A stretch of 64,000 bases of DNA from Eremothecium cymbalariae DBVPG#7215. Its lineage: Eukaryota; Ascomycota; Saccharomycetes; Saccharomycetales; Saccharomycetaceae. The notes under the pieces are model-generated. The model saw only the letters and a program-made list of their open reading frames with translations, made no database searches and was not told the origin of the DNA. A program made the position numbers and the translations under genes. The number at the start of each line of letters is the position of its first letter. The first letter of the stretch is position 1. This document shows positions 29,290 through 39,754 of this stretch, piece after piece. The stretch is taken from contig NC_016454.1 in assembly GCF_000235365.1 (NCBI RefSeq), forward strand, positions 124,001 to 188,000, given 5' to 3'.

Positions 29290-32137
29290 TCATAATTCGC
29301 AAATTTCTTGAAACCATTGGTTCAATTGAGCCCGTGTTGGTTCGTGGGAAACAGATTGATCGACGTCTGATTTGAACTTGTCTAACAAAATGGAATATTC
29401 ATCCGAATACTTCCGTAGAATACTTTTGATGAAACCCATTGTGCTTTCATATTTCCACATTAGATCCAGCCTTGACAATTCATCATCATCAAGCATAGAT
29501 TCGTTGTCCACGAGCGGGGCTACAATTTCTTCGTCTGGCATACCTAATTGTGATATAGTTTCGTTAGCAATAGTCACTAACCTCTCAAATACAAATTCGA
29601 AAACACTGATATCACTGGTTTGTTGTAAAGCTAGCTGGGTTAATGTCCTAAAAGTAGATTCGATGGAGGTTGCTTCGACCAACCCCAAGTTTTGGCCATT
29701 TAGATCTGAAAAAGAGAACGCTAGGATAGATTTGGCAGTTACCAATTCGCTGTGTTTGAACGAATCGACAATCAAAAATCCGTTTTGGGAGTTACAGTTC
29801 CAATATCTAATAACGGCTTCAATAATCCATTGTTCTTTCACTACATCTGACAGGGCAATCTTGCCTAATATCATTACTAAATCATTCTTGGCATCGGAGA
29901 TATATTTGTTGGCATGAGATAGAGATCTATTACCTGAATATACCAACGCTTGAATTAACAATGTGACTGTAAATCTATCGAAATCCGGAATTTGAGCACT
30001 ACAAGTTGTCCTAATATCTTCCAACAACGATTCCAATTCAGAAACATTTTTTTCAAGTTGTTGTTTGTGAAAATAATCTAAAATCAGTTGGACTTTGTCA
30101 TGGAATGGGAATGCTTCATTTTTAAATAATAAATCATTATCCTTGATGATTTCGGGGTCAAACTCAAATCCTTCAAAAAGAGATTGATAGTAAGCAGTTA
30201 GTTGATTCTTTGTTATATATGAGGCATCCAAATACTGTTTGAATTCAACTGTTAAACTATCTTCAACATCTGGCCTATTCGACGTTAACCTTAATTCCTT
30301 TCTTATTAAGTTTTTGGCAAACGTAATACGTGGATTGTAAAACGACTTGGAGAAGGCAATGGAATCTTGCTCCCATTCATTCCATTTCCAAGAGAAATTA
30401 AAGTTACTCATTTGAATCGAAAACCAGTCTAGATACCTCATTTTTAATTCATGGTCCATATTATCCAAATTATTGTAAAATAATCTGAACGCTCTACCAA
30501 AAACCGGAGCAATAGCTTTGGGAGAATTTTGACAAATCTCGACCAACAATGTGTAAAAATAGGCAAATGATTGAGTGACTGTTGGTAACTTGAAAATTAA
30601 ACCCAAAATATTTTCAATAGCTAGATCTTCGATTTTATAAGTAGAGAGCTCTGGGGTTTCCTCATGTTGGGCCAATAATTGTGCAACTGACAGACCTGGT
30701 TCAGTGAAAATGCCTGGCTTAAAGTATAGGTCCAATGTTACCACTTGCCTTGCAACTTCATGTCTGTTGAATTCTAAACTTTCAACAATATCAACAATTA
30801 TATCGTCGAATAACATACCGGCATACGAGGTGACCGGAACGACAGTAGAGAAAGCACCCACGACATTTGGCAAGTAGACTTGGAAAGCGGTTCTTGGAGT
30901 CTTCCACATACTATCAACGGAACCTAACCCTTTATCCAACCCACTGAAAGGCAATAGTTTCTCTAATTCAGGCAATACTAATGGATCGTTAAACTGTAGT
31001 TCAGCTGGCAGAGAGCCCAACATATGTTGATAATCAGGGAATAAGTTCTTCAATTCCTTCATATCATTAGCCAAGCAATTCTTAACATTTGTCAAAACAA
31101 CTTGGACCCACTGAACAGGTGCGTATGGCAAATTTTTATTGTATTCTCTAGTCAATGAAAGGTCAACCTTTTTCACAAAATAGTTAGATTCCACATACAA
31201 CATTAGATCTTGGACCTTTAATTTCAATTCTTCGCTTTCTCTGTTAAAAAAGAATAAATATGGGATATCCAATAAAGTGTTTGTATAGATAGCTTCAGAT
31301 AATGGGTTTCTCTTCTCTCCACTGGCTTTGTTTAATTCCACAGCCAATTCAAACAACTTCCGGTATACGCCAATTATCTCCTCCACAGAAATTATCGGAG
31401 ATAACAAAGATAAGAATCTCAAAGTTAGTTTAACTTTATTCCATGGCCCAGTTTCATTAGACGTCACCTCAAAATCATCATCTGCACTAGCACTGATCCA
31501 TTTTTGTAACTTTTCGTAAAACTGATTCACAATAGTTTTCCCAGCAACTTCATTCCCAGAGTTAACAACCATGGTTAACAAAGCAATTGCCGGTTGCTTA
31601 TGTGGCTGTTCTAGAATCAGTGCATTAAAGGTCGACAACAGCGCAGAATTGAAGTACTCATCATTACCAAATTCATTGATGATCGCTTCACTTAAAAACT
31701 TAATGTCTTCTTCGAAAGCCTTCACCGACTCACCTATAGTCCTGATATCTGGCAACATATCTTTACAAAGCTGAACCACTGGTGGCAGTCTCTGTCTTTT
31801 TGGATAGCGTGGCCTGAAGTCACGGTAGCCATCTTCTTCTTCATAATCTTTAGATAAAATCATGTTAGTAAATTATATTTGGGCAATTGGTGTACTTGAT
31901 GAGTAAGAATACCCCGAGAACAATTCGAACAATCAACCATAGTATTCATGAATCTAGCAATCGTATTTATATGTCGGCGATGATCCCATATCTTGCCACA
32001 AAACATTATATATACAGTTCTTTTAAGTCGTTAAAACGACACCAGCGACTGCTTCAGCTTTGATCTCATCACATATCACCAGTAATAAAAATTGTTTCAC
32101 AAGAAAACATACCATATCTCCTTTTCATCCCGGACAT
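29290..32137 (-). CDS. STO1: Nuclear cap-binding complex large subunit Sto1/Cbc1, one intron
   Basis: Two exons (32137-32113 and 31847-29290) give 860 residues, against 861 for Sto1 (YMR125W), the CBP80 subunit of the nuclear cap-binding complex. Exon 1 is only 25 nt and encodes MSGMKRRY; with exon 2 it reads on as DYEEEDGYRDFRPRYPKRQR, a close match to the known N-terminus. The MIF4G domains follow: IRTIGESVKAFEEDIKFLS, TSNETGPWNKVKLTLRFLS and LSEAIYTNTLLDIPYLFFFN near the front, and NSPKAIAPVFGRAFRLFY plus WFSIQMSNFNFSWKWNEWEQD in the middle. The ATG at 31863 is not the start: it lies inside the intron between branch site and acceptor. Confidence 0.97.
31848..32112 (-). other. Spliceosomal intron in STO1 (265 nt)
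   Basis: On the minus strand: donor GTATGT, branch site TACTAAC in TTTACTAACATG, and acceptor TCTAAAG about 17 nt further. The intron lies after codon 8, phase 1. S. cerevisiae STO1 also has an intron very near its 5' end, so the position is conserved. No convincing snoRNA is seen in the intron. Confidence 0.95.
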
Positions 32138-32471
32138 ATCTAGATGGAACGTTAGAAATATCTCTTTCTTTATTTGAGGTTCATTGAACTGTCATTTGAA
32201 TTCAGTTGTTTATCCATCTAAAAACTTCATCATCAATTTTCACCGTTTTAATGTGGTGTACGGATGTTACAAGTTCCAACACTTTCGATTGGTGTAGTAC
32301 CCATCATGAACTATGCAATGGGCTCTCTCACCCCTCTTGATGAGATCTGCATGTTTGAGTACGATATGATAAGTGTAGCTAGTTTACTAAACAACCTTTT
32401 ACTATTCGTGTGTTATTATTTAACTTGGGTGTACACTATATTTCAAAATTTATATTAAAATACAAATATAA
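32138..32471. other. Intergenic, STO1 promoter / EPO1 3' end
   Basis: About 330 bp between the start of STO1 exon 1 and the end of the EPO1 coiled-coil segment. It should hold the STO1 promoter and the EPO1 terminator. A short plus-strand ORF from 32264 has no recognisable features. Confidence 0.5.
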
Positions 32472-35400
32472 TCATTTAGTGGACAGTTTATCCTTCAATT
32501 GTTTGATTTCAACATTCTTCGCCTGCAAGGTTGTCTGCAATTGATCAATCTTGTATACCAGATCAAGATGGCTTGGTTTTACACCATTTTCCCTCAAAAG
32601 AACTTGTTCTTCTGCTATAAATCTTTTTAATCTTTCCTCATTAAGAGCCTGGATTAATTCCACAATTTTGGAAGATTTCTTTCTCAACTCTATCTCAAAA
32701 TCAACAATCGATAAATTTCTTGCCTCCTGACCGGCTTGCCTATCTGATATTTTTTTTCTAACCAAGCTTCCCTAGCAACCGATTCTGCTAACTCTTGAGA
32801 AACAATGTGCAATTCATGCATCAAATTTTTACTATCTTTGATGAGATTCAATTGATCCTCAGATATGTAAATCGTTTTGAATTTTGTCGTCCCTTTATAA
32901 TTTCCTACAAATACAGCAGGTTCCAATTCATCTTGACCGCTTGCAAATATTGGTGGATAGAGCTGTCCTGGAGGATCGCTATAATTTGATGCTGTCTGCT
33001 TGTTGTCTGCAGCAGTCTCTTGACCACGATCATCCTCAGATATTTTTGCATCCTCATATAAGACCGGTTTTTTCATGTTTGACAATGACTCGCATTTAAA
33101 GGAGTTACTAGATGGTGTTAAGAAGTTGGCAGCAGTATTACTTCTGGATTTAGATTCTGATCTTTCACGGAAGTAACTATTTGAGCGAGATGGTCTATTA
33201 ACGGGGGTGGAGTTCTGCACATTATTCAAGTGAGACCCTGAAGACCCGGAGAATAATGAATGAAACGATCTTCGCTTGTCCACGGGACTCTGTAGCACAT
33301 GATTATCCAAACTGTCCGGTGTCTCTCCATCTTCTGAGGGAGTTAAGGATTGTTTCCTTCGTACAGCAGCATTCCCATCAAAAGATATTATTGATTTTAA
33401 ACTACCCGCCCAGGAAAGTCTTCTTCCTGCACTGAGGCTGGAAGAATTACCGATTTTTCTTCTATTAGGTGATGGAGTAGACAAAGTGGAGCTAGGTTCT
33501 TTACTCCTTGAGGAAATTTTTCTCAAAAAATTTTTAGCCTTCACAAACCCATTACTCTTTGTATCTTGTTCATCATATGTCCTTTCGGGTATGGTATGTA
33601 CATTATCAGCTTCTGTAATAGTACTGTCACTTATTCTGCTGACCATGTTAGGTTTCGATTCTTTAAATTGAGGATTTTGTTCCTTGATACGTAATCCAGA
33701 GGCCGTAGCGAAAGCTTTATCCTCGCTGCTTTGACCAGTGATACCATAAGTAATATTAGAATTTTTATTTTCTCTTAGTGGCTCAGAATCATTATGAGAA
33801 AATTGTGAAAAGTTTGATTGCGTCCTTGCATTTTTACTATCATATGTAGTGGGTTCTGAACCTTTCCCATCACTTGAAGACGAATCTGTGGCCATCCATG
33901 GGAAGCTCTTAGAAAAATCATCAAAATCATCAGTTTGAAGACCCTCTATGAGAGCGCTAGACGGACTGAGGTCGATTTCAGAATTTTGGTCGTCTTTCCC
34001 ATCAAGTTGTTCGCTGTGCAAAGAATTCTGTTCATTATTCGAAAAATTTTGAACTTTACCCTCTGAGTTTTCCTTATTGTCAGTGTAAACAACATTGTCC
34101 TGCTTTGAAGGTTCGGTATGCAAAAAGGCACTCTGATCAACTTGCTGCTGTTTTGGAGGAGAACTCTTGTTTTTGTTATTAACTTCATAACCTACTGGAG
34201 CAGTATTAAAACTGTTCGATGCCCGTTCTTCCAACGTTCCTAACGGATCTCTTTCACGTTCACCAGTATTTTGGAGTTGTTCCTGTTTTGGAGTAGCTAG
34301 CTTGAGTACATTCAATGTACCAGGTGGGGAAACAGCCTCTTCCCTAATAACTTCGTTCATCAGTGGTGATTTTAAGCGAAAAATGGTGTCTATCTCTGGT
34401 TCCTCTGCAATATCTGTTGTTTCGGTCCCACTGCTGGAGCGCCGTATCGATTCCGAATCCATACTTATAGTAGTACCATAAGAAGAGGCAGAAGTCGATC
34501 CTGAATGGTTTATTGAGTGAGGAGGCGGATAACGCATTGATTCTACATTTGCGTATATATTTGGCGGAGGCTGGTTTTGTAGCGACATGGACCTCGGACC
34601 ACCACCAGGAGGTAGTTGCTGCTGGTGGTGGTACTGGTGATAATTAATATTAACAGGCATAGGCCCGTTCATGCGGGGCGAAGGTTGATAATTCCCACTA
34701 ACGGGTCCTTGAATAGGTCCTGACATCTTAGGAGGCATTCCGCGCCCCCCTAAAGACATCGCTCTTGATCCATTAGCTCCCATAACCATAGGAGGACCAG
34801 GTCTATACCTACCTGGACCACCAGGTGGAGAGTTTTTCGGAGCAGGCACCCTCGATCCATACGGAGCGACATTCTGGCCTGGAATACCACCATTGCCATA
34901 AGAATTAAACTGTCCCATTGGAGGAGGCTGGTTATATGACTGCAAAGACATTGCACGCCCACCTCCAGGAGCCAAAGGAGACCCCGCTGGCCCTGCGCCA
35001 ACACCTCCCATTCCCATTTGAAATGGCTGCACCTGCTGCCTCGTTTGACGCGCCATAGAATTGAAAACCATTTTCTTCTGTGCATTCACATGTTTTCTAT
35101 ATTCGTTGCTGCCCATGCCCTTTGCATCACTGGTCGCTAAGGTAGGGATAATTGGTGTTGTATCATCCATTGCTCCACCATATCCATATTTATGTCCACC
35201 ATTATTCCGAAGAGTTGTCAAATCATTGAAGGTAACAACAGCTGCGTCATCACTCATCGTAATCTCCTCGTCCATGTCCTTCTCATCATCTACCATTCCT
35301 CCCCCTCCTTTTGAATGCTTCAGCCTACCCTTGAAAAGATTCGCAACCGATGAATTCAAAGAAGAACTTCTACCTCTAGTCTCCCCACCAGCAAACCTGC

Positions 35401-35593
35401 CTTTATTCCACCCATATCCTACCCCACCACCGCCCATAGGTACATTTCCTCCATGAGACGTCCCGAAAGGAACTTCTTCCTTCACCATTGTCACCTCACC
35501 ATAGCTACTTCCCAACAACATATTCCTCATCTGCGCATTCCCTGACTGCCCAACTCCTCGCTTATTATTTACCGCAGCCAACCCAGAGTCCAT
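32472..35593 (-). CDS. EPO1: Polarity/septin-associated protein Epo1 (YMR124W family), frame broken near 3' end
   Basis: The main frame (35593-32690) gives 967 residues, and a second frame (ending at 32472) supplies a further coiled coil. One extra A in an A8 run (32751-32758) would fuse them into 1040 residues. Epo1 (YMR124W, about 943 residues; paralog YLR031W) links cortical ER to polarisome and septin sites in the bud. The N-terminal 380 residues are Gly/Pro/Asn/Met-rich and unstructured. The middle is Ser-rich with many potential phosphosites. The C-terminus has helices: YISEDQLNLIKDSKNLMHELHIVSQELAESVA, then, in the second frame, IELRKKSSKIVELIQALNEERLKRFIAEEQVLL. Position between STO1 and PKR1 supports the call. 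Confidence 0.82.
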
Positions 35594-36164
35594 CTTCGTG
35601 TCCTATATATATAATAATCTGCCTTTCAGCACAAGCCTTCCAAAAACCACACTCCAAAATGTTCAAGCAAGATATATAGTAACAAAAATTCTCTCGATTG
35701 ATCTAACCCGTTATCTGTTCTAAGGAACCAAAATAAATTCCCTTGATTATGCTCCCTGGATTCCTTTACTTAAATAGCTGACTCCCAAGTCACAAGCCTG
35801 CTTCGCCTTAAAATTTTAGACTAAGAATAGCTTTATGCAGTTTGACTATATCCACTTTGCAAAGGCAGGTTTCAACTTTAATTTTGCGGATCGTCGAAGA
35901 TGCTTTTTTGAAAAGTGTTTGAACCCAGAGAGGTTCACGCAGAGACAGCTCTGGTTTGAAACTCATCCAACCATATAACAACATGTGTTAGATAGTACGA
36001 GGCAATCCAAGAGTTGGAGGACAAAATGTTAGTGAGCGATTGGAAGTACTCCTCGAGCACAGAAGCGTTTTATGTATTTAGCTATTTAATTGGTTGGTTA
36101 ATGTAGGGCGACAAGTCACTAGCAACGAAGATGAAAGAGGCTATGTAGTAGGAGTTATGCAGTA
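35594..36164. promoter_or_regulatory. EPO1 promoter region / PKR1 3' flank
   Basis: About 570 bp between two minus-strand genes. A TATATATAATAAT stretch (35602 on) lies close to the EPO1 start on the minus strand. No RNA gene or clear repeats are recognised. Confidence 0.4.
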
Positions 36165-36536
36165 TCAAAGAGCCCTTGGCCTGGGATTGGACGAGGTTGT
36201 TGTGCTATTAGCTGTAGTGTAGGATATAGAGGGCGGGATGGGTGAGTTTTGGGTACTGGTGCCGTCCTCCGTGGCGGGGCGGTGGTCTTTGTCGTTATTG
36301 GTGGTGGCAGCGTGCTGAAACTCGTTTATAAACCATGTGACAGTTATCCAGAGGAATAATGCAATGAGGGAGAGTGCAGCGACGTGTATATTGCGGGTGA
36401 CGTAGAGGAGGGAAGCCAGCAATGATAGAAGTGAAGTGAAAGAAACGTGTGTTGCGATGACTAGCTGCGGCGTGGGGCCGGGTTGGAAGATGCCTTCCCA
36501 TAGTTCAACAAAGAAGTTAGACATAGGACCTGGCAC
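36165..36536 (-). CDS. PKR1: V-ATPase assembly factor Pkr1
   Basis: This 123-residue protein matches Pkr1 (YMR123W, about 122 residues), an ER membrane protein needed to assemble the V0 sector of the vacuolar H+-ATPase. The N-terminal block FFVELWEGIFQPGPTPQLVIATHVSF is the family hallmark. Two membrane segments follow (SLLSLLASLLYVTRNIHVA and ALSLIALFLWITVTWFINEF). The C-terminal 45 residues are polar, Thr/Ser/Asn-rich and poorly conserved. It shares strand and order with EPO1 as in YMR124W-YMR123W. Confidence 0.95.
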   Translation of the reverse strand: MPGPMSNFFVELWEGIFQPGPTPQLVIATHVSFTSLLSLLASLLYVTRNIHVAALSLIALFLWITVTWFINEFQHAATTNNDKDHRPATEDGTSTQNSPIPPSISYTTANSTTTSSNPRPRAL

Positions 36537-37007
36537 AAATAGTAATAGAGACGTCTATCTTCAAATGTGGGTCCAAATGGGTGCTTTCTTCTCTGTGTTA
36601 GTAACAGCATGTTCTTTATCCACCCAGGTCTTCTGACCTTTCGGAGCATGGCCTCGAGCAGAGGACAACTGCAGCCTCATTGTTAACGGAGCACATACGA
36701 GTCGCACGTCGCTCTTTAACCGCAAGTCAAGCACAGCTGTAACACGCTTGAAGGCTCGACTAAACACTACATACATACTACACAAACACCTGAAGGCTGG
36801 AAAACAACCCCTGAGGGGAGGGAGGCGGCACTGACACCCCAGCCCCTTGGAGAGTAGACATGGCACAATCGCGCAAATATCACTTTCGATTAACCTATAC
36901 GAAATACGTAGAAAAATCTTACCTAATGGAATCCACAATCATGCGACCAAGGGATCAATAGACCACTGGAGCCATATGATCGGATGATGGTCTTAAAAAA
37001 TAACCAA
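36537..37007. other. Intergenic, upstream of PKR1
   Basis: About 470 bp. A minus-strand frame of 125 codons (36938-36561) overlaps the PKR1 start, is rich in Arg/Cys/Leu and resembles nothing known; I treat it as chance. The region should contain the PKR1 promoter and the end of the next S/T-rich gene. Confidence 0.5.
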
Positions 37008-37340
37008 TCACAAACTTAGACCGAAGAAGCCGAAAGCAACAGCTCCCAAAACAGCTCCGAACTTCCAGGAGACTGGGTTGGCAACGGCCATACCGGCAGC
37101 AGCACCACTTGAGGTGGAGGCGGCACCACTGCTGGTACTGCTGGTACTGCCGGTGGTGGCAGCGGTAGCAGAGGTACTAGCCTTTGAGCCGGTACTTGTG
37201 GATTCGGTGGACTTTACACCAGAACTAGTACTACCGGAAACACTGGAAGCGGACACATCCCTTTCCATGACCAAGGTACCAATGATCGAAGTGTCACCGA
37301 CAGCTCTTTGAAAAACATGTGGGGTAACGACAGTGGTCAT
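37008..37340 (-). CDS. Small Ser/Thr-rich protein with C-terminal hydrophobic tail (possible YMR122W-A counterpart)
   Basis: The 110-residue product begins MTTVVTPHVFQRAVGDTSIIG, has a Ser/Thr/Gly/Ala-rich middle (residues about 30-85) and ends in a hydrophobic stretch (WKFGAVLGAVAFGFFGLSL). A C-terminal tail of this kind could be a tail anchor or a GPI-attachment signal. However, no N-terminal signal peptide is seen, and I found no upstream exon supplying one. A TATAAATA sequence lies about 130 bp upstream on the minus strand. Strand and position between PKR1 and RPL15 are those of S. cerevisiae YMR122W-A, so it may be its counterpart; I cannot confirm this by sequence. A relative lies at 39112-39441. 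Confidence 0.7.
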   Translation of the reverse strand: MTTVVTPHVFQRAVGDTSIIGTLVMERDVSASSVSGSTSSGVKSTESTSTGSKASTSATAATTGSTSSTSSGAASTSSGAAAGMAVANPVSWKFGAVLGAVAFGFFGLSL

Positions 37341-39111
37341 CTTTGTTAGGTATTATTATTTATATTATCGATTCACTGTGGCTTCCTCAACGAAAAGTCA
37401 CTAACTCTGCACTGCTGCCCACTCTCACTTACCCACTTCTGCAGTTAATGTAGCCAGTATATTTATACTTTTTTTCATACAACCGTTCTGATGGCTGTAC
37501 ATAGTAGATCTGTACATTTAATTTTAGCATACAAATTAAAAACTGCTTTCCTTTTGAGGCTGAAGGGGGCCACGCCTCACAATTCGCGTGCGTAACAAAG
37601 TAGCAAAAGACGGTGCAGATCATCTATACGAAAAACCTGGGCGTTCGATAGATTATACATAGCCAGCATATAGTCGTAATGATCAAAGTCGCTTCTGTGT
37701 ACGCCTCATCGCAAGTTTTTAGCTATCTAGCCATCTGAGCCTGTACTAAAGGAAAATTTCAAAAATCAAGAGCTACAAGTAGAGCAGAGATATTGTATTA
37801 TCTAATTATTCCCCAATCGAAAACCTTCGCCTGACTAGGTTAAGCACCAGATCAGCTTGGAAGAGGAAATTGGGTTTGTGATGGAGCCCCCATATCATCT
37901 TAAGGTCTGCTGGTTACATATATACATATATAGGGAAAGCAAAAAGCTGGTTCGAAATATAGCTCCGAATGGTCATTTACCAAACTAGCGAAGTTTTGCC
38001 GAACAAGGGTGTACGACACTTTAACGGTGCTGCTATATTGCGAGGACTTAGACGATTCCAGATCAAACTCTACATTAATTATAGTAGGGAAAAACGCGGA
38101 CTCTATATGTCTGTCTAAAAAAGGGAATATCAGTACGCCTCGAGTTTTCAGGAAGAAGTTTACTCGCTCGAGAATTTTTCGGTATGCGTAACTGTATGGA
38201 GTATTGCGACGAAGCTATTTTCTGTAACGCCTGCTTCCGAGGTTTGGAGGTTTCTCAAAGTGGCGAGCCAGCCGGACTATGGCTCGTGTGCGAAGGACTG
38301 TATGGTTTTACTGTAGATAAAGAAAACGCAGAAGAGCCAATATGGATAGCGGATATTCCGAAGGAAATATATATACGTGTTTTATTTGTTAAAAAGGCTC
38401 TCTGTAGATGTGGCATAATGGACTGTAGCGATGAGGGTTAACGAAATGTTGGTGAAATTGGAATAAAAATAGGGTATTAGTTTTCTAGTACTAGGACGAA
38501 GGACTTTAACTCAGCACGCAAGACAGTACGTACGGATTGTGAACATAGCACCTATTCTATGTGGTGACTGTAGAGAAGGAGGATTCCTCCTCCTTCTTAC
38601 ATAATATCTGTTGCGCAATTTTTAAATTGAAAAATCAATTTATCAGTGCCAAGATGATCAAGGAAGTCAAATCGCAACCCTCTTGGGAAGATTGGGAGAC
38701 AGATAATGGGGGCAACTGATGACTTCTTCTATTCGAAGTGCTAGGCGCTTGCTTGGTTGCTTCCATGCTTACTGGCAAAATTATTCGATATATATTGAAA
38801 TTAAATATTATATGCTCAGATAATCTCGAATGCCATTGTTACACTACATTTTCGTCCCGTCCCCTTCCTCCCTCGGTTGTTCCTTAAGTTGATCTTCCCC
38901 TGGGTTCTCTAAACCAGAAAAGTTTTTACCATTAAATGAACAAGATCAATTAAAAGTCTAGTTTAGTTTAGCAGTCCATTGGATTTCTTTTTGAAGAATG
39001 AAAACAACAGCATTCCCCCTGTAAAACAGCCGTAAGGAAAACAAGAATTCAAATTAAGCACTGCAACCAATGTAATAAATAAGTATTATTATTGATATTT
39101 TTCTTGTATTA
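37341..39111. other. 1.8-kb gene-poor region
   Basis: No confident gene. It holds the promoter of the preceding minus-strand small gene, a stretch (about 37934-38441) in which all three plus-strand frames stay open in part, and a possible 21-codon ORF at 38654-38719 (MIKEVKSQPSWEDWETDNGGN). Near 38542-38597 there are two adjacent hairpins: ACATAG/CTATGT and a 10-bp stem AGAAGGAGGA/TCCTCCTTCT (38574-38583 with 38588-38597, loop TTCC). Function unknown. Confidence 0.5.
38184..38441 (+). CDS. Doubtful 85-residue Cys-rich ORF
   Basis: The frame encodes 85 residues with Cys pairs (YCDEAIFCNACF near the start; CRCGIMDC near the end), which could in principle bind zinc. It overlaps by a few bases another plus-strand frame ending at 38191, and a third frame is open from the ATG at 37969 to 38118. 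I recognise no family. The overlapping open frames suggest either low stop-codon density by composition or a decayed gene with frame breaks. Expression evidence would be needed to call it a gene. Confidence 0.2.
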   Translation: MRNCMEYCDEAIFCNACFRGLEVSQSGEPAGLWLVCEGLYGFTVDKENAEEPIWIADIPKEIYIRVLFVKKALCRCGIMDCSDEG

Positions 39112-39441
39112 TCATAGCAACATCCCCAAAAACATAAACAATGCTAAGCCGCCTCCAAATTTCCAATTTGCGCTGTTCGATGGCATCGCATTTACACTAG
39201 TTGGACCCGTCTGTGTGTTAACACTTCCTATGCTTCTTGTTACATCTGAACTTTTGGAGCCACTGGTACTAGCTGAGCTGTAAATACCAGCTCCTATGCT
39301 ACTGTAGTAAGAGTCGACCTGCCCATCATCAAGTGACAACAAGGATACTGAATTTGCGCCCGTGGTGGCGTCTGAAAATTCAAAAACCATAGAGGCAGTA
39401 GTCAACGAACCTGTGTCAGTTTGAATTATCCCACTAGTCAT
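39112..39441 (-). CDS. Second small Ser/Thr-rich protein with C-terminal hydrophobic tail
   Basis: The 109-residue product starts MTSGIIQTDTGSLTTASMVFEF, has a Ser/Gly/Thr-rich middle, and ends NWKFGGGLALFMFLGMLL. The tail shares the WKFG motif, spacing and hydrophobic character with the 110-residue protein at 37008-37340, on the same strand 1.8 kb away. The two look like a diverged tandem pair. As with its relative, no N-terminal signal peptide is visible, so a tail anchor is at least as likely as GPI attachment. Function unknown. Confidence 0.65.
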   Translation of the reverse strand: MTSGIIQTDTGSLTTASMVFEFSDATTGANSVSLLSLDDGQVDSYYSSIGAGIYSSASTSGSKSSDVTRSIGSVNTQTGPTSVNAMPSNSANWKFGGGLALFMFLGMLL

Positions 39442-39484
39442 TCCTTGCAGTGATAGGATATATATATGGATTGGTCTTTATATT

Positions 39485-39754
39485 TTAAACGTGTGGTTCT
39501 TTTGATCGTTTTAGTTCCTTAAAAAGGTTTAATGCTTTAAGTTTCTTGCGTAAAATCACTGTCTCTACTGTATGTATATCAATAGTATATTCTCTTGGAT
39601 TATAGGTCTGGAGGTCCGAAAATATAAGGCATTCATTAAGAATCTTGCGATATATGTACTCTTCTCTGAATCGATGCTCTACGCTTTCACAAGGAAAGAC
39701 CTGTTTTAGAAATTTATAGATGTTCGCATTCACGCATGCACGATGATGCATCAT
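39485..39754 (-). CDS. Small helical protein, possible histone-fold type
   Basis: The frame encodes 89 residues (MMHHRACVNANIYKFLKQVF...). After a short start, three helices can be drawn: IYKFLKQVFP, then a long one from about VEHRFREEYIYRKILNECLIFSDL, then HTVETVILRKKLKALNLFKELK, with a TID-type turn before the third. This short-long-short layout is that of histone-fold proteins such as CENP-W/Wip1 or CENP-X/Mhf2. I did not recognise a specific homolog. The stop lies only 43 bp before the start of the next minus-strand gene, which is tight and argues for caution. Confidence 0.4.
   Translation of the reverse strand: MMHHRACVNANIYKFLKQVFPCESVEHRFREEYIYRKILNECLIFSDLQTYNPREYTIDIHTVETVILRKKLKALNLFKELKRSKEPHV

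Noticed and set aside
31823..31863. ATG at 31863 as the start of STO1
   Set aside because: It is inside the intron between branch site and acceptor; the spliced start matches known Sto1.
31848..32112. C/D snoRNA in the STO1 intron
   Set aside because: A GTGATGA C-box-like sequence is present, but the only CTGA lies about a dozen bases away and no terminal stem is seen.
36561..36938. 125-codon minus-strand ORF upstream of PKR1
   Set aside because: Overlaps the PKR1 start, composition is Arg/Cys/Leu-rich without domain pattern.
37008..37340. Ordinary GPI-anchored cell-wall protein
   Set aside because: C-terminal tail fits, but there is no N-terminal signal peptide or supporting upstream exon.
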